This document shows, piece by piece, positions 54,654 to 62,515 of a stretch of 64,000 bases of DNA. Below the pieces are notes generated by a model. That model made no database searches and had not been told where the DNA came from. It saw nothing but the letters and a program-made list of their open reading frames with translations. The position numbers and the translations under genes are program-made. The number at the start of each line of letters is the position of its first letter. Position 1 is the first letter of the stretch. Source of the DNA: Streptomyces sp. NBC_01707 (lineage in GTDB: Bacteria; Actinomycetota; Actinomycetes; Streptomycetales; Streptomycetaceae); the NCBI RefSeq assembly GCF_041438805.1, contig NZ_CP109190.1, forward strand, positions 7,626,001-7,690,000. The letters are read 5' to 3'.

Positions 54654-54673
54654 CGACCTCCGCCGCCGGACCC

Positions 54674-54689
54674 CTAAGCGCTTGCTCAG
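54674..54689. promoter_or_regulatory. 16-bp operator CTAAGCGCTTGCTCAG before the TetR gene
   Basis: An identical 16-mer occurs at 55914-55929 before the MaoC gene. The core CAAGCGCTTG-like AAGCGCTT is palindromic. It lies about 48 bp before the TetR start at 54737 and is probably an autoregulatory site. Confidence 0.8.
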
Positions 54690-54736
54690 GTTCGGGGTAT
54701 GGTGTGCGTCCTGGTGAACGGAAGGGGTCGGTGACG

Positions 54737-55360
54737 ATGAGCACGGCGGAGGATACCGGCGGCGACAGCGCGCCGTGGGGCGAGGTGACGCCCGAGGCGG
54801 CCAGACGGCTCCTCGTCGCGGCCGTCGATGCCTTCGCCGAGCGGGGGTACCACGCGACCACCACCCGCGACATCGCGGGCCGTGCCGGGATGAGCCCTGC
54901 CGCGCTCTACATCCACTACAAGACGAAGGAAGAACTGCTCCACCGGATCAGCCGGATCGGTCACGACCGGGCCCTGCTGCTCCTGGAGACGGCCGCGGAC
55001 GCCGAAGGCACGGCCTCCGAGCGGCTCGCCCACGCCGTGCGGTCCTTCGTCCGCTGGCACGCGGAAGGGCACACCACCGCCCGCGTGGTCCAGTACGAAC
55101 TCGACGCCCTCGGTCCGGAGCACCGCACCGAGATCGTCGCGCTGCGACGCAGGAGCGACGCGGTGATCCGCCGGATCATCAGTGAAGGCGTGGAGGCGGG
55201 GGAGTTCGACGTCCCCGACATCCCGGGCACCACGCTGGCCGTGCTCTCGCTCTGCATCGATGTGGCGCGCTGGTTCAGCGCGCAGGGGAGCCGGACGCCC
55301 GACGAGGTCGGCGCGCTCTACGCCGACCTCGTCCTGCGGATGGTCGCGGCCCAGCGGTAG
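54737..55360 (+). CDS. TetR-family regulator (MaoC-linked)
   Basis: A 207-residue repressor. The HTH (about 25-70) has LLVAAVDAFAERGYHATTTRDIAG and MSPAALYIHYKTKEELL. Its C-terminal domain resembles TetR proteins of acyl-CoA metabolism. The ATG at 54737 follows GAAGGGG. The gene converges on the MaoC gene 25 bp away, and both promoters carry the same 16-bp site. Confidence 0.92.
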   Translation: MSTAEDTGGDSAPWGEVTPEAARRLLVAAVDAFAERGYHATTTRDIAGRAGMSPAALYIHYKTKEELLHRISRIGHDRALLLLETAADAEGTASERLAHAVRSFVRWHAEGHTTARVVQYELDALGPEHRTEIVALRRRSDAVIRRIISEGVEAGEFDVPDIPGTTLAVLSLCIDVARWFSAQGSRTPDEVGALYADLVLRMVAAQR

Positions 55361-55385
55361 GGCGACCGGGCGCCGTCGCGCCGGC

Positions 55386-55847
55386 TCAGAAGTAGTAGCG
55401 CGACACCGACTCGGCGACGCAGACCGGCTTGTCGCCGCCCTCGCGCTCGACCGTGACGACGGCGGTGACCTGGACGCCGCCGCCCGCCTCCTCGACGCTC
55501 TTGAGGGCGGCCGTCGCCCGCAGTCGCGAGCCCACCGGCACGGTGGCCGGGAAACGGACCTTGTTGGTGCCGTAGTTGATGCCCATCTTCATGCCTTCGA
55601 CCCGCATGATCTGCGGGACCAGCGCCGGAAGCAGCGAGAGCGTGAGATAGCCGTGCGCGATCGTCGTGCCGAACGGGCCGGCCGCGGCGCGCTCCGGGTC
55701 CACATGGATCCACTGGTGGTCCCCGGTGGCATCGGCGAAGAGGTCGACCCGCTTCTGGTCGATCTCCAGCCAGTCGCTGTGCCCCAGCTGCTCGCCCACC
55801 CCGTCGCGCAGCTCCTGCGCGGACGTGAAGATCCTCGGCTCTGCCAT
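55386..55847 (-). CDS. MaoC-family (R)-specific enoyl-CoA hydratase
   Basis: A 153-residue single hotdog-fold enzyme. The hydratase motif with the catalytic Asp and His is FADATGDHQWIHVDPERA, and AHGYLTLSLLP continues the family signature. It hydrates 2-enoyl-CoA in fatty-acid or related degradation. The start at 55847 is supported by AGGGAC; the frame extends upstream. The 16-bp operator lies 67 bp upstream at 55914-55929. Confidence 0.93.
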   Translation of the reverse strand: MAEPRIFTSAQELRDGVGEQLGHSDWLEIDQKRVDLFADATGDHQWIHVDPERAAAGPFGTTIAHGYLTLSLLPALVPQIMRVEGMKMGINYGTNKVRFPATVPVGSRLRATAALKSVEEAGGGVQVTAVVTVEREGGDKPVCVAESVSRYYF

Positions 55848-55913
55848 GTCCCTGGTCCTGCCTTCCCGCTCTCGACCGTGCATCGTCGTGCATGCGTCGT
55901 TCATCGCTACTGT

Positions 55914-55929
55914 CTAAGCGCTTGCTCAG
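55914..55929. promoter_or_regulatory. 16-bp operator CTAAGCGCTTGCTCAG in the maoC / soxR gap
   Basis: Exact copy of the site before the TetR gene at 54674-54689. It lies between the MaoC gene (start 55847, minus) and soxR (start 55997, plus) and could act on either; position relative to the MaoC start fits a promoter-proximal operator. Confidence 0.8.
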
Positions 55930-55996
55930 CATGGTTGGGTGTGGCGTTCCTGTCAACGACGGACCGGCCCCGAGGAGTGCACGTAGGGTTCGAGGG

Positions 55997-56470
55997 GTGC
56001 CCCAGATCCCACAGACACTCCATGAACTCACGGTCGGCCAGCTCTCCGCGCGCAGCGGTGCCGCCGTTTCGGCCCTGCACTTCTACGAGGCCAAGGGCCT
56101 GATCAGCAGCCGCCGCACGAGCGGCAACCAGCGCCGCTACAGCAGGGACGCACTACGCCGGGTCGCTTTCGTCCGCGCGGCGCAGCGGGTCGGCATACCG
56201 CTGGCCACGATCCGCGAGGCGCTGGCCGAGCTCCCGGAGGAGCGCACCCCGAACCGCGACGACTGGGCGCGACTGTCCGAGACATGGCGCTCCGAACTCG
56301 ACGAGCGGATCAAGCAGCTGGGCCGGCTGCGCGACCACCTCACCGACTGCATCGGCTGCGGCTGCCTGTCGCTGGAGACATGTGTGCTCTCCAACCCGAA
56401 CGACATCTCCGGGGAAACGATCAGCGGCTCCCGGTTGATGCCGGAACGCCGGTCGGCGGACTGCCGGTAG
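55997..56470 (+). CDS. soxR: Redox-sensing transcription activator SoxR
   Basis: A 157-residue MerR-family regulator with a [2Fe-2S] cluster. The HTH starts ELTVGQLSARSGAAVSALHFYEAKGLI, and the cluster ligands are Cys118, Cys121, Cys123 and Cys129 (C-x2-C-x-C-x5-C in CIGCGCLSLETC), matching the E. coli spacing. In Streptomyces SoxR responds to redox-active compounds and activates a small set of genes including exporters and oxidoreductases. GTG at 55997 begins the conserved VPQIP/MPQIP start. A candidate target promoter lies in this window at 34.25 kb. Confidence 0.94.
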   Translation: MPQIPQTLHELTVGQLSARSGAAVSALHFYEAKGLISSRRTSGNQRRYSRDALRRVAFVRAAQRVGIPLATIREALAELPEERTPNRDDWARLSETWRSELDERIKQLGRLRDHLTDCIGCGCLSLETCVLSNPNDISGETISGSRLMPERRSADCR

Positions 56471-56503
56471 GCGAGTCGCGGGCCGGGGCGGAGCGGGCGC
56501 TCC

Positions 56504-57115
56504 TCATGCCGCGGACGTCAGGTGCCCGGTCCGTATGCGCCGCACCCTCGCCAACGCCCCCGGCGTGAGCACCGGCTGCGGCACCACGATCCCGCAGTCG
56601 GTGCACACCGGCCCCGACCACGGCTCGTGGTCGAGGTCCTGGCGCCAGACGATCCCGGTCCGCGCGCACACCGGGCAGGCCGTGCCCGGCTCCGACTCCA
56701 GCGCGGCGATGAGCCGGCCCAGCACCTCGCCCAGCGGTGCGGACGGATGGACGTCCGGATCGTCGCAGCGCGCCACCCCGTTCCCGCCCCAGGTGCGCCG
56801 GTGCCAGTCGTCGAACGCGCCCGGCCGGCGCAGCCCTTCGTGCTTCTCCCGCCTGCGGCGCTCGGCGAACCCCGCCTCGTAGCCGAGCCAGACGGCCCGG
56901 GCCTCTTCCAACTCCTCCAGCGCGCGCACCAGGCGCACCGGGTCGGGGGCCCGGTCCTCGGGCTCGATCCGGTGCCGGATGCACAGATGGTGCCAGGTCG
57001 CCCGGTGACCGTAGGGGGCGAACCTCTCCAGGCACTTGCGCAGCGAGTACCGCCGCAGCGCCAGGTCACTCCGCGGATCACGGACCTGTCTCGCAAGACT
57101 GCGGAAACCGGCCAT
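56504..57115 (-). CDS. Conserved Streptomyces protein with C4 zinc ribbon
   Basis: A 203-residue soluble protein with no named function. It begins MAGFRSLARQVRDPRSDLAL, contains a charged central region (LEELEEARAVW, ERRRREKHEG) and has a zinc-binding motif CPVCARTG ... VCTDCGIV (C-x2-C, then C-x2-C after about 20 residues) near the C-terminus. The family appears conserved in streptomycetes. It lies between soxR (convergent) and the penicillin acylase gene (divergent). Confidence 0.8.
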   Translation of the reverse strand: MAGFRSLARQVRDPRSDLALRRYSLRKCLERFAPYGHRATWHHLCIRHRIEPEDRAPDPVRLVRALEELEEARAVWLGYEAGFAERRRREKHEGLRRPGAFDDWHRRTWGGNGVARCDDPDVHPSAPLGEVLGRLIAALESEPGTACPVCARTGIVWRQDLDHEPWSGPVCTDCGIVVPQPVLTPGALARVRRIRTGHLTSAA

Positions 57116-57224
57116 CGTACTGCCACCTCCGTCGCTCGTACTTCGGCGTCATGGGATGGACGTACGACTGCCCGATTCGGCTCCATCGAAAGGCGATTCG
57201 CGTCCATTGGCCGAGACAGGGCTC

Positions 57225-57278
57225 GTCGGACGCGGCTCGAACGGGTCGGACGCGGCTCGGGTCCGGCTCGGACGCGGC
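57225..57278. repeat. Three phased direct repeats before the penicillin acylase gene
   Basis: GTCGGACGCGGCTCG occurs at 57225-57239 and 57245-57259, and a shortened copy CTCGGACGCGGC is at 57267-57278. Spacings of 20 and about 22 bp are near two helical turns, as in direct-repeat activator sites of SARP or LuxR type. They lie about 100-150 bp before the ATG. Confidence 0.6.
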
Positions 57279-57314
57279 GGCATGTGGCGATTCGGAAAAG
57301 GTGACCGATGCTCA

Positions 57315-57332
57315 CCTTACCGACGGGTCATA
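57315..57332. promoter_or_regulatory. Possible TetR-type site before the penicillin acylase gene
   Basis: CTTACCGACGGGTCATAC has the ACCG-n-GGT skeleton of Streptomyces TetR operators and lies 45 bp before the ATG. The symmetry is imperfect. Confidence 0.35.
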
Positions 57333-57375
57333 CCGCCAGTAACCTCCGGCGCATCGGCCTCCAGGAGGAGCACGC

Positions 57376-60204
57376 ATGCCCCCACGCACCGTCAAGTTCA
57401 GAGCCGCCACCGTTGCGGCGGTTCTCACCCTCGGTACCACCCTCCTCGCAGCCTCGCCGCAGTCCGGCGCCGTGGCGGCGGACCCCGTCCCCGTCGTCGA
57501 CTACTGCCAGGGGCAGTGCGACGACATCCTGCCGCCCGGCGAGAACGGCAACGCCACGCTCGTCGAGATCCTCGGCAACCAGGCGTTCGGTACGCACCCC
57601 GCACACAGCGACGACCAACTCGACCGCTACAACGGTCTGGTGGCCGGGCACACCGGACTCACCGACCAGAAGCTGACCGACTTCTTCAACGACGCGTCGT
57701 TCGGCGTACCGAAGAACCAGGTCGAGTCCGTCACCTCGCCGCGTGACGACGTCACCATCACCCGCGACAGGGCGTCAGGCGTCCCGCACATCAAGGGCAC
57801 CACCCGTTACGGCACCGAGTTCGGCGCCGGGTACGCGGCCGGGCAGGACCGGCTCTGGCTGATGGACCTCTTCCGGCACATCGGGCGCGGTGAACTGACC
57901 TCGTTCGCCGGGGGCGCACTCGCCAACCAGGGGCTCGAGCAGCAGTTCTGGCCGCAGGCCCCGTACACCGAGGCCGATCTCGAAGCCCAGGTCGCGCACA
58001 TCAGGACCCATGAGGGCGCCCGCGGTGAGCAGGCCATGGCCGACGCGCAGGCGTATGTCGACGGCATCAACGCGTACCGCGACAAGTCCAAGAAGGGACG
58101 TTACTTCCCCGGCGAGTACGTCCTGACCGGCAAGATCGATGCGATCACCAACATCGGTGAGATCCAGCCGTTCAAACTGACCGACCTGATCTCCATCGCC
58201 TCGGTCGTCGGCGGTCAGTTCGGTGGCGGCGGTGGCGGCGAAGTGCAGGCGGCGCTCTCGCTGCTGTCCGCCCAGCAGAAGTACGGGGTCGCCGAAGGCA
58301 CCAAGGTCTGGGAGTCGTTCCGGCAGAGGAACGACCCCGAGGCCGTGCTGACCATCCACGACGGAACCTCCTTCCCCTACGCCGGCAAGCCCGCCCAGGC
58401 GCGTGGCACCGCCCTTCCCGACCCGGGCTCGGTCACCCCCGAGCCGCTCGTCCACGACCGCACCGGCTCCGCGGGCACCGACAGGAAGGCCCCGGTCAAG
58501 GCCCCGGCCGCGCTCAAAAAGGCCCAGGGCATCTACGACGACGGCGTCATCCCGGAGGGCTCGTTGCCCGGCTCCGGCTCCGGTGCCCAGAAGCGCGGCA
58601 TGTCCAACGCCCTGCTGGTCTCCGGCAAGCACACCGCGAGCGGAAATCCGATCGCCGTCTTCGGTCCGCAGACCGGCTACTTCGCGCCGCAGCTGATGAT
58701 GCTCCAGGAGCTCCAGGGCCCCGGCATCAGCGCCCGCGGGGTCGCGTTCGCCGGTGTCGGCATGTACGTCCAGATGGGTCGCGGCCAGGACTACGCGTGG
58801 AGCGCCACCTCGGCCGGCCAGGACATCACCGACACGTACGCCATCGAGCTGTGCGAGCCGGACGGTTCCGCGCCCACCAAGGACTCGACGCACTATCTCC
58901 ACCACGGCACCTGCACCCCGATGGAGAAGCTGGAGCGGACCAACTCCTGGACACCGACCGTCGCCGACTCCACGGCGAAGGGCTCGTACCGGATGCAGGT
59001 CTGGCGGACCGCGTACGGCATCGTCACCCACCGCGCCACGGTGGGTGGCAAGCCCGTCGCGTACACCTCGCTTCGCACCACCTACCGCCACGAGGCCGAC
59101 TCGATCATCGGCTTCCAGATGCTCAACGACCCGGCGTACGTGAAGGACGCCGCCTCCTTCCAGCAGGCGGCGAGCAACATCGACTACGCCTTCAACTGGT
59201 TCTACGCCGACTCCCGCACCGCCGCCTACTACAACAGCGGCATGAACCCGGTGCGCGCGGCAGGCATCGACCCGGCCCTGCCCGTCAAGGCCGAGAAGGC
59301 CTACGAATGGCAGGGCTACGACCCGGTCACCAACACCGCCGCCTACACCCCGTTCGCCGCGCACCCGCACTCCAGCGGCCAGGACTACTACGTCTCCTGG
59401 AACAACAAGCAGGCCGAGGGGTACGCGTCCGCGGGCTTCGGCCTCAGCGCGGTGCACCGGGCGGATCTGCTCGACGACCGGGTGGCGAAGCTGGTGGAGC
59501 AGGGTGGTGTCACCCGTGCCTCGCTCACCCGGGCCATGGCGGAAGCCGCACTCACCGACCTGCGCGGCGAGCAGTTGCTGCCCGAACTGCTGCAGGTGCT
59601 CCGGTCCCGTCCGGTCACCGACCCGGAACTGAACGCAGTCATACAGCAGTTGGAGTCCTGGCAGGCTTCGGGGTCGCAGCGGAGGGAGAGCAGCCCCGGC
59701 TCGCACTCGTACACCGACGCGGACGCGGTACGGATCATGGACGCATGGTGGCCGAAGCTGGTCGAGGCCGAGTTCGAGCCGGGTCTCGGCGACAGCCTGT
59801 ACGGGGCGCTGACCGCCGCTCTCGCCACCGACGAGTCACCGGCGGCCAGCCACGGCCCGAGCGGGGCACACAGCGGATCGGCGTTCCAGTACGGCTGGTG
59901 GGGCTTTGTGGACAAGGATCTGCGCCAGGTCCTCGGCCGGCCGGTCAAGGGGCCGCTCGCCAGGACGTACTGCGGAAACGGCGACCTGAGCAGCTGCCGG
60001 GACACGCTGCTCGCCTCCCTGAAGCAGGCGGCGTCGGAACCGGTCACCGAGGTCTACCCCGGTGACGACAACTGCGGTGCCGGCGAGCAGTGGTGCACGG
60101 ACTCGATCATCCACCGTGCGCTGGGCGGAATCAGTCAGAAGGCGATCCACTGGCAGAACCGCCCGACGTACCAGCAGGTGGTGGAGTTCCCCGCCCACCG
60201 GTAG
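57376..60204 (+). CDS. Secreted penicillin acylase family (Ntn) hydrolase
   Basis: A 942-residue exported precursor that would self-cleave into two subunits. The signal peptide is about 1-35. The alpha part is about 36-380, with DVTITRDRASGVPHIKG and the GxxxGYAAGQDRLW motif; a linker rich in Pro/Lys/Gly precedes Ser410 (GMSNALLVSG), the N-terminal nucleophile of the beta subunit. GPQTGYFAPQ and YAFNWFYADSRTAAY belong to the beta part. Family members hydrolyse beta-lactam side chains, acyl-homoserine lactones or lipopeptide acyl chains; the substrate here is not fixed by sequence. GGAGGAG precedes the ATG. Confidence 0.93.
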   Translation: MPPRTVKFRAATVAAVLTLGTTLLAASPQSGAVAADPVPVVDYCQGQCDDILPPGENGNATLVEILGNQAFGTHPAHSDDQLDRYNGLVAGHTGLTDQKLTDFFNDASFGVPKNQVESVTSPRDDVTITRDRASGVPHIKGTTRYGTEFGAGYAAGQDRLWLMDLFRHIGRGELTSFAGGALANQGLEQQFWPQAPYTEADLEAQVAHIRTHEGARGEQAMADAQAYVDGINAYRDKSKKGRYFPGEYVLTGKIDAITNIGEIQPFKLTDLISIASVVGGQFGGGGGGEVQAALSLLSAQQKYGVAEGTKVWESFRQRNDPEAVLTIHDGTSFPYAGKPAQARGTALPDPGSVTPEPLVHDRTGSAGTDRKAPVKAPAALKKAQGIYDDGVIPEGSLPGSGSGAQKRGMSNALLVSGKHTASGNPIAVFGPQTGYFAPQLMMLQELQGPGISARGVAFAGVGMYVQMGRGQDYAWSATSAGQDITDTYAIELCEPDGSAPTKDSTHYLHHGTCTPMEKLERTNSWTPTVADSTAKGSYRMQVWRTAYGIVTHRATVGGKPVAYTSLRTTYRHEADSIIGFQMLNDPAYVKDAASFQQAASNIDYAFNWFYADSRTAAYYNSGMNPVRAAGIDPALPVKAEKAYEWQGYDPVTNTAAYTPFAAHPHSSGQDYYVSWNNKQAEGYASAGFGLSAVHRADLLDDRVAKLVEQGGVTRASLTRAMAEAALTDLRGEQLLPELLQVLRSRPVTDPELNAVIQQLESWQASGSQRRESSPGSHSYTDADAVRIMDAWWPKLVEAEFEPGLGDSLYGALTAALATDESPAASHGPSGAHSGSAFQYGWWGFVDKDLRQVLGRPVKGPLARTYCGNGDLSSCRDTLLASLKQAASEPVTEVYPGDDNCGAGEQWCTDSIIHRALGGISQKAIHWQNRPTYQQVVEFPAHR

Positions 60205-60249
60205 GCATCCGTTCCACTCCGTCCGGTGCCCGGGGACGGAGCCGGTTCG

Positions 60250-60281
60250 CCGGGCGGGTCCGAACTCCCGGACCCGCCCGG
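60250..60281. terminator. Bidirectional hairpin terminator
   Basis: CCGGGCGGGTCCG pairs perfectly (13 bp) with CGGACCCGCCCGG across a 6-nt loop. It separates the convergent penicillin acylase and NamZ-like genes. Confidence 0.9.
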
Positions 60282-60287
60282 TCCGTC

Positions 60288-61565
60288 TCACCGGTACTGC
60301 AGGTACTTCTTGCGTACCGCCCGGAACGCGGCGAGATCCGCCTCCCAGGCCCCCACCACCTCATCCGTGTCCGCGCCCGCGTCGATCATCGTGCGCACAC
60401 GTGTGTTGCCGGTGAGCTTGTCGATCCAGTTGTCCGAGCGCCACGCGAAGCCGCTCCATGTCTGCTTCGCCGTCACCAGGAGCGCGATCCCCGTGCGGAC
60501 CGGGTCGAAGACCTCCCGGTCCTGCACATGCAGTTGCACGCCGCCGACCGTCTTCCCCTGGAACTTGGAGAACGTCGGCGCGAAGTACGCTTCACGGAAC
60601 GCGACTCCGGGCAGGTCGAGTGCGTTCGCCGCCGCCGCCCACCGGTGGTCGATGCCCTCCGCACCGAGCAGTTCGAACGGCCGCGTGGTGCCGCGCCCCT
60701 CGGAGAGGTTCGTGCCCTCGAAGAGGCAGGTCCCCGAGTACACCAGCGCGGTGTCCGGCGTCGGCATGTTGGGGCTCGGCGGCACCCACGGCAGCCCGGT
60801 CTCGTCGAAGAAGTCCGCGCGCCGCCATCCCGACATCTTCACGATGTCCAGTTCGACCGGCCGCTCGGCCAGGAACTCCGCGTTGAAGAGCAGCGCGAGC
60901 TCCGTGACCGTCATGCCGTGCGCCTGCGCGATCTCCCGGCGCCCCACGAAGGTCGAGAACGCGGGGTCGAGGACCGGCCCGAGGGCCGCCCGCCCGGTCA
61001 CCGGGTTCGGCCGGTCCAGCACGACGAACCGCTTGCCCGCGAGGGCCGCCGCCTCCATGCAGTCGTACAGCGTCCAGATGTATGTGTAGAAGCGTGCGCC
61101 CGCGTCCTGGATGTCGAACACGATGGTGTCTACGCCGGACGCGGTGAAGACATCGGCGAGCGGCTGCCCGCTCTTCAAGTACGTGTCGTAGACGGGGAGT
61201 CCGGTCGCCGGGTCGTCGTACCGCCCCTCGGAGCCGCCCGCCTGCGCGGTGCCGCGGAAGCCGTGCTCGGGTCCGAAGACCGCGACCAGGTCCACCCGCT
61301 CGTCCGGGTGCATCACGTCGACGATGTGGCGCACATCGGAGGTGATCCCGGTCGGATTGGTGACGACGCCGACCTTCTGCCCCTTCAGCAGTGCGTAGCC
61401 GTCCGCGGCCAGTCGGTCGAAGCCGGTGCGGAGCCGGTTCCCCCCGGCGCCGTGTCCCTTCCCCGGCACGGGTCCCGCTGCCGCGGTACCGGTTCCCGCA
61501 GTGGTGGCCGCGAGGGCTCCCACGGCACTGCCGGCGGCCAGCAAACCACGTCTGGACAGGCTCAT
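60288..61565 (-). CDS. Exo-beta-N-acetylmuramidase, NamZ/DUF1343 type (GH171)
   Basis: A 425-residue exported enzyme. A Tat signal is evident (SRRGLLAAGSAVGALAA with following AGP). The DUF1343 domain starts at about 60 with GFDRLAADGYALLKGQKVGVVTNPTG and has VFGPEHGFRG, FDIQDAGARFYTY and LDRPNPVTG as conserved segments. Bacillus NamZ, the characterised member, trims terminal MurNAc from peptidoglycan fragments. Here a role in cell-wall turnover outside the membrane is likely. The start at 61565 has GGAGG at a 7-nt gap; the frame upstream is unsupported. Confidence 0.9.
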   Translation of the reverse strand: MSLSRRGLLAAGSAVGALAATTAGTGTAAAGPVPGKGHGAGGNRLRTGFDRLAADGYALLKGQKVGVVTNPTGITSDVRHIVDVMHPDERVDLVAVFGPEHGFRGTAQAGGSEGRYDDPATGLPVYDTYLKSGQPLADVFTASGVDTIVFDIQDAGARFYTYIWTLYDCMEAAALAGKRFVVLDRPNPVTGRAALGPVLDPAFSTFVGRREIAQAHGMTVTELALLFNAEFLAERPVELDIVKMSGWRRADFFDETGLPWVPPSPNMPTPDTALVYSGTCLFEGTNLSEGRGTTRPFELLGAEGIDHRWAAAANALDLPGVAFREAYFAPTFSKFQGKTVGGVQLHVQDREVFDPVRTGIALLVTAKQTWSGFAWRSDNWIDKLTGNTRVRTMIDAGADTDEVVGAWEADLAAFRAVRKKYLQYR

Positions 61566-61696
61566 TCGGCTACCTCCATGATCGCTTCGACTGTCATGGT
61601 CACGCACGCTAGCGCGCGCGAGCGCTCCGGGGAACGAGCCGGACGCGACTGCTGTGACAGGAGTGACGACAACCCGGGCCGGCCCCCTTCCCCGGC

Positions 61697-61718
61697 CACA
61701 TACCGACTGGTTAGTCTG
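61697..61718. promoter_or_regulatory. TetR-type site before the SDR / acyl-CoA synthetase operon
   Basis: CATACCGACTGGTTAGTC contains ACCGACTGGT with matching 3-bp arms, a common TetR core upstream of Streptomyces lipid-metabolism genes. It lies about 35 bp before the SDR ATG. Confidence 0.55.
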
Positions 61719-61750
61719 CTGGGGAAGTCGGCTGAGAGAGGCGGGACCCG

Positions 61751-62515
61751 ATGAGTACGGTGCAGGGCGCGGGCGTAGTGGTCACCGGAGCCGGAGGTGG
61801 CATCGGCGCCGCTCTGGCCCGCAGATTCGCCGCGGAGGGCGCCAGGGTCGTCGTCAACGACCTCGACGAGGCCCGGATCAAGGCGCTTGCCGAGGAGATC
61901 GGCGGCACCGCCGTCGCCGGTGACGCCTCACGGATCGTGGACGCCGCCCGGGACGCCCTGGACGGCACCGTCGACATCTACTGCGCCAACGCGGGCCTTG
62001 CCTCGCCGGGCGACGTCTTCGCCGACGAGGAGGTCTGGGCGGCGGCCTGGGACGTCAATGTGATGGCCCACGTCCGTGCGGCCAGGGCGCTGCTGCCGGA
62101 CTGGCTGGAGCGCGGCAGCGGCCGGTTCGTCTCCACCGCGTCCGCCGCCGGCCTGCTGACGATGATCGGCGCGGCGCCGTACAGCGTCACCAAGCACGGG
62201 GTCGTCGCCTTCGCCGAATGGCTCTCGCTCACCTACCGGCACCGCGGCGTCAAGGTCCACGCGATCTGCCCGCAGGGCGTGCGTACGGACATGCTCACGG
62301 CCGCGGGTTCGGCCGGTGAGCTCGTGCTCGCCCCCAGCGCCATCGAGCCGGAGGCCGTCGCCGACGCGCTCTTCGACGCCATGGCCGAGGACCGCTTCCT
62401 CGTCCTGCCGCACCCCGAGGTCGCCGGGTACTACCGGGCGCGCACCAAGGACACCGACCACTGGCTCGCCAACATGAACCACCTTCAGCAGAAGTGGGAG
62501 GAGACCGGCGCATGA
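61751..62515 (+). CDS. Short-chain dehydrogenase/reductase
   Basis: A 254-residue NAD(P)-dependent oxidoreductase. TGAGGGIGAA binds the cofactor, CANAG is the NAG motif, and the active site has Ser in STASAA and YSVTK. It ends before a coupled acyl-CoA synthetase gene (ATGA overlap), so a beta-oxidation-like or polyketide-side-chain role is probable. Confidence 0.93.
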   Translation: MSTVQGAGVVVTGAGGGIGAALARRFAAEGARVVVNDLDEARIKALAEEIGGTAVAGDASRIVDAARDALDGTVDIYCANAGLASPGDVFADEEVWAAAWDVNVMAHVRAARALLPDWLERGSGRFVSTASAAGLLTMIGAAPYSVTKHGVVAFAEWLSLTYRHRGVKVHAICPQGVRTDMLTAAGSAGELVLAPSAIEPEAVADALFDAMAEDRFLVLPHPEVAGYYRARTKDTDHWLANMNHLQQKWEETGA

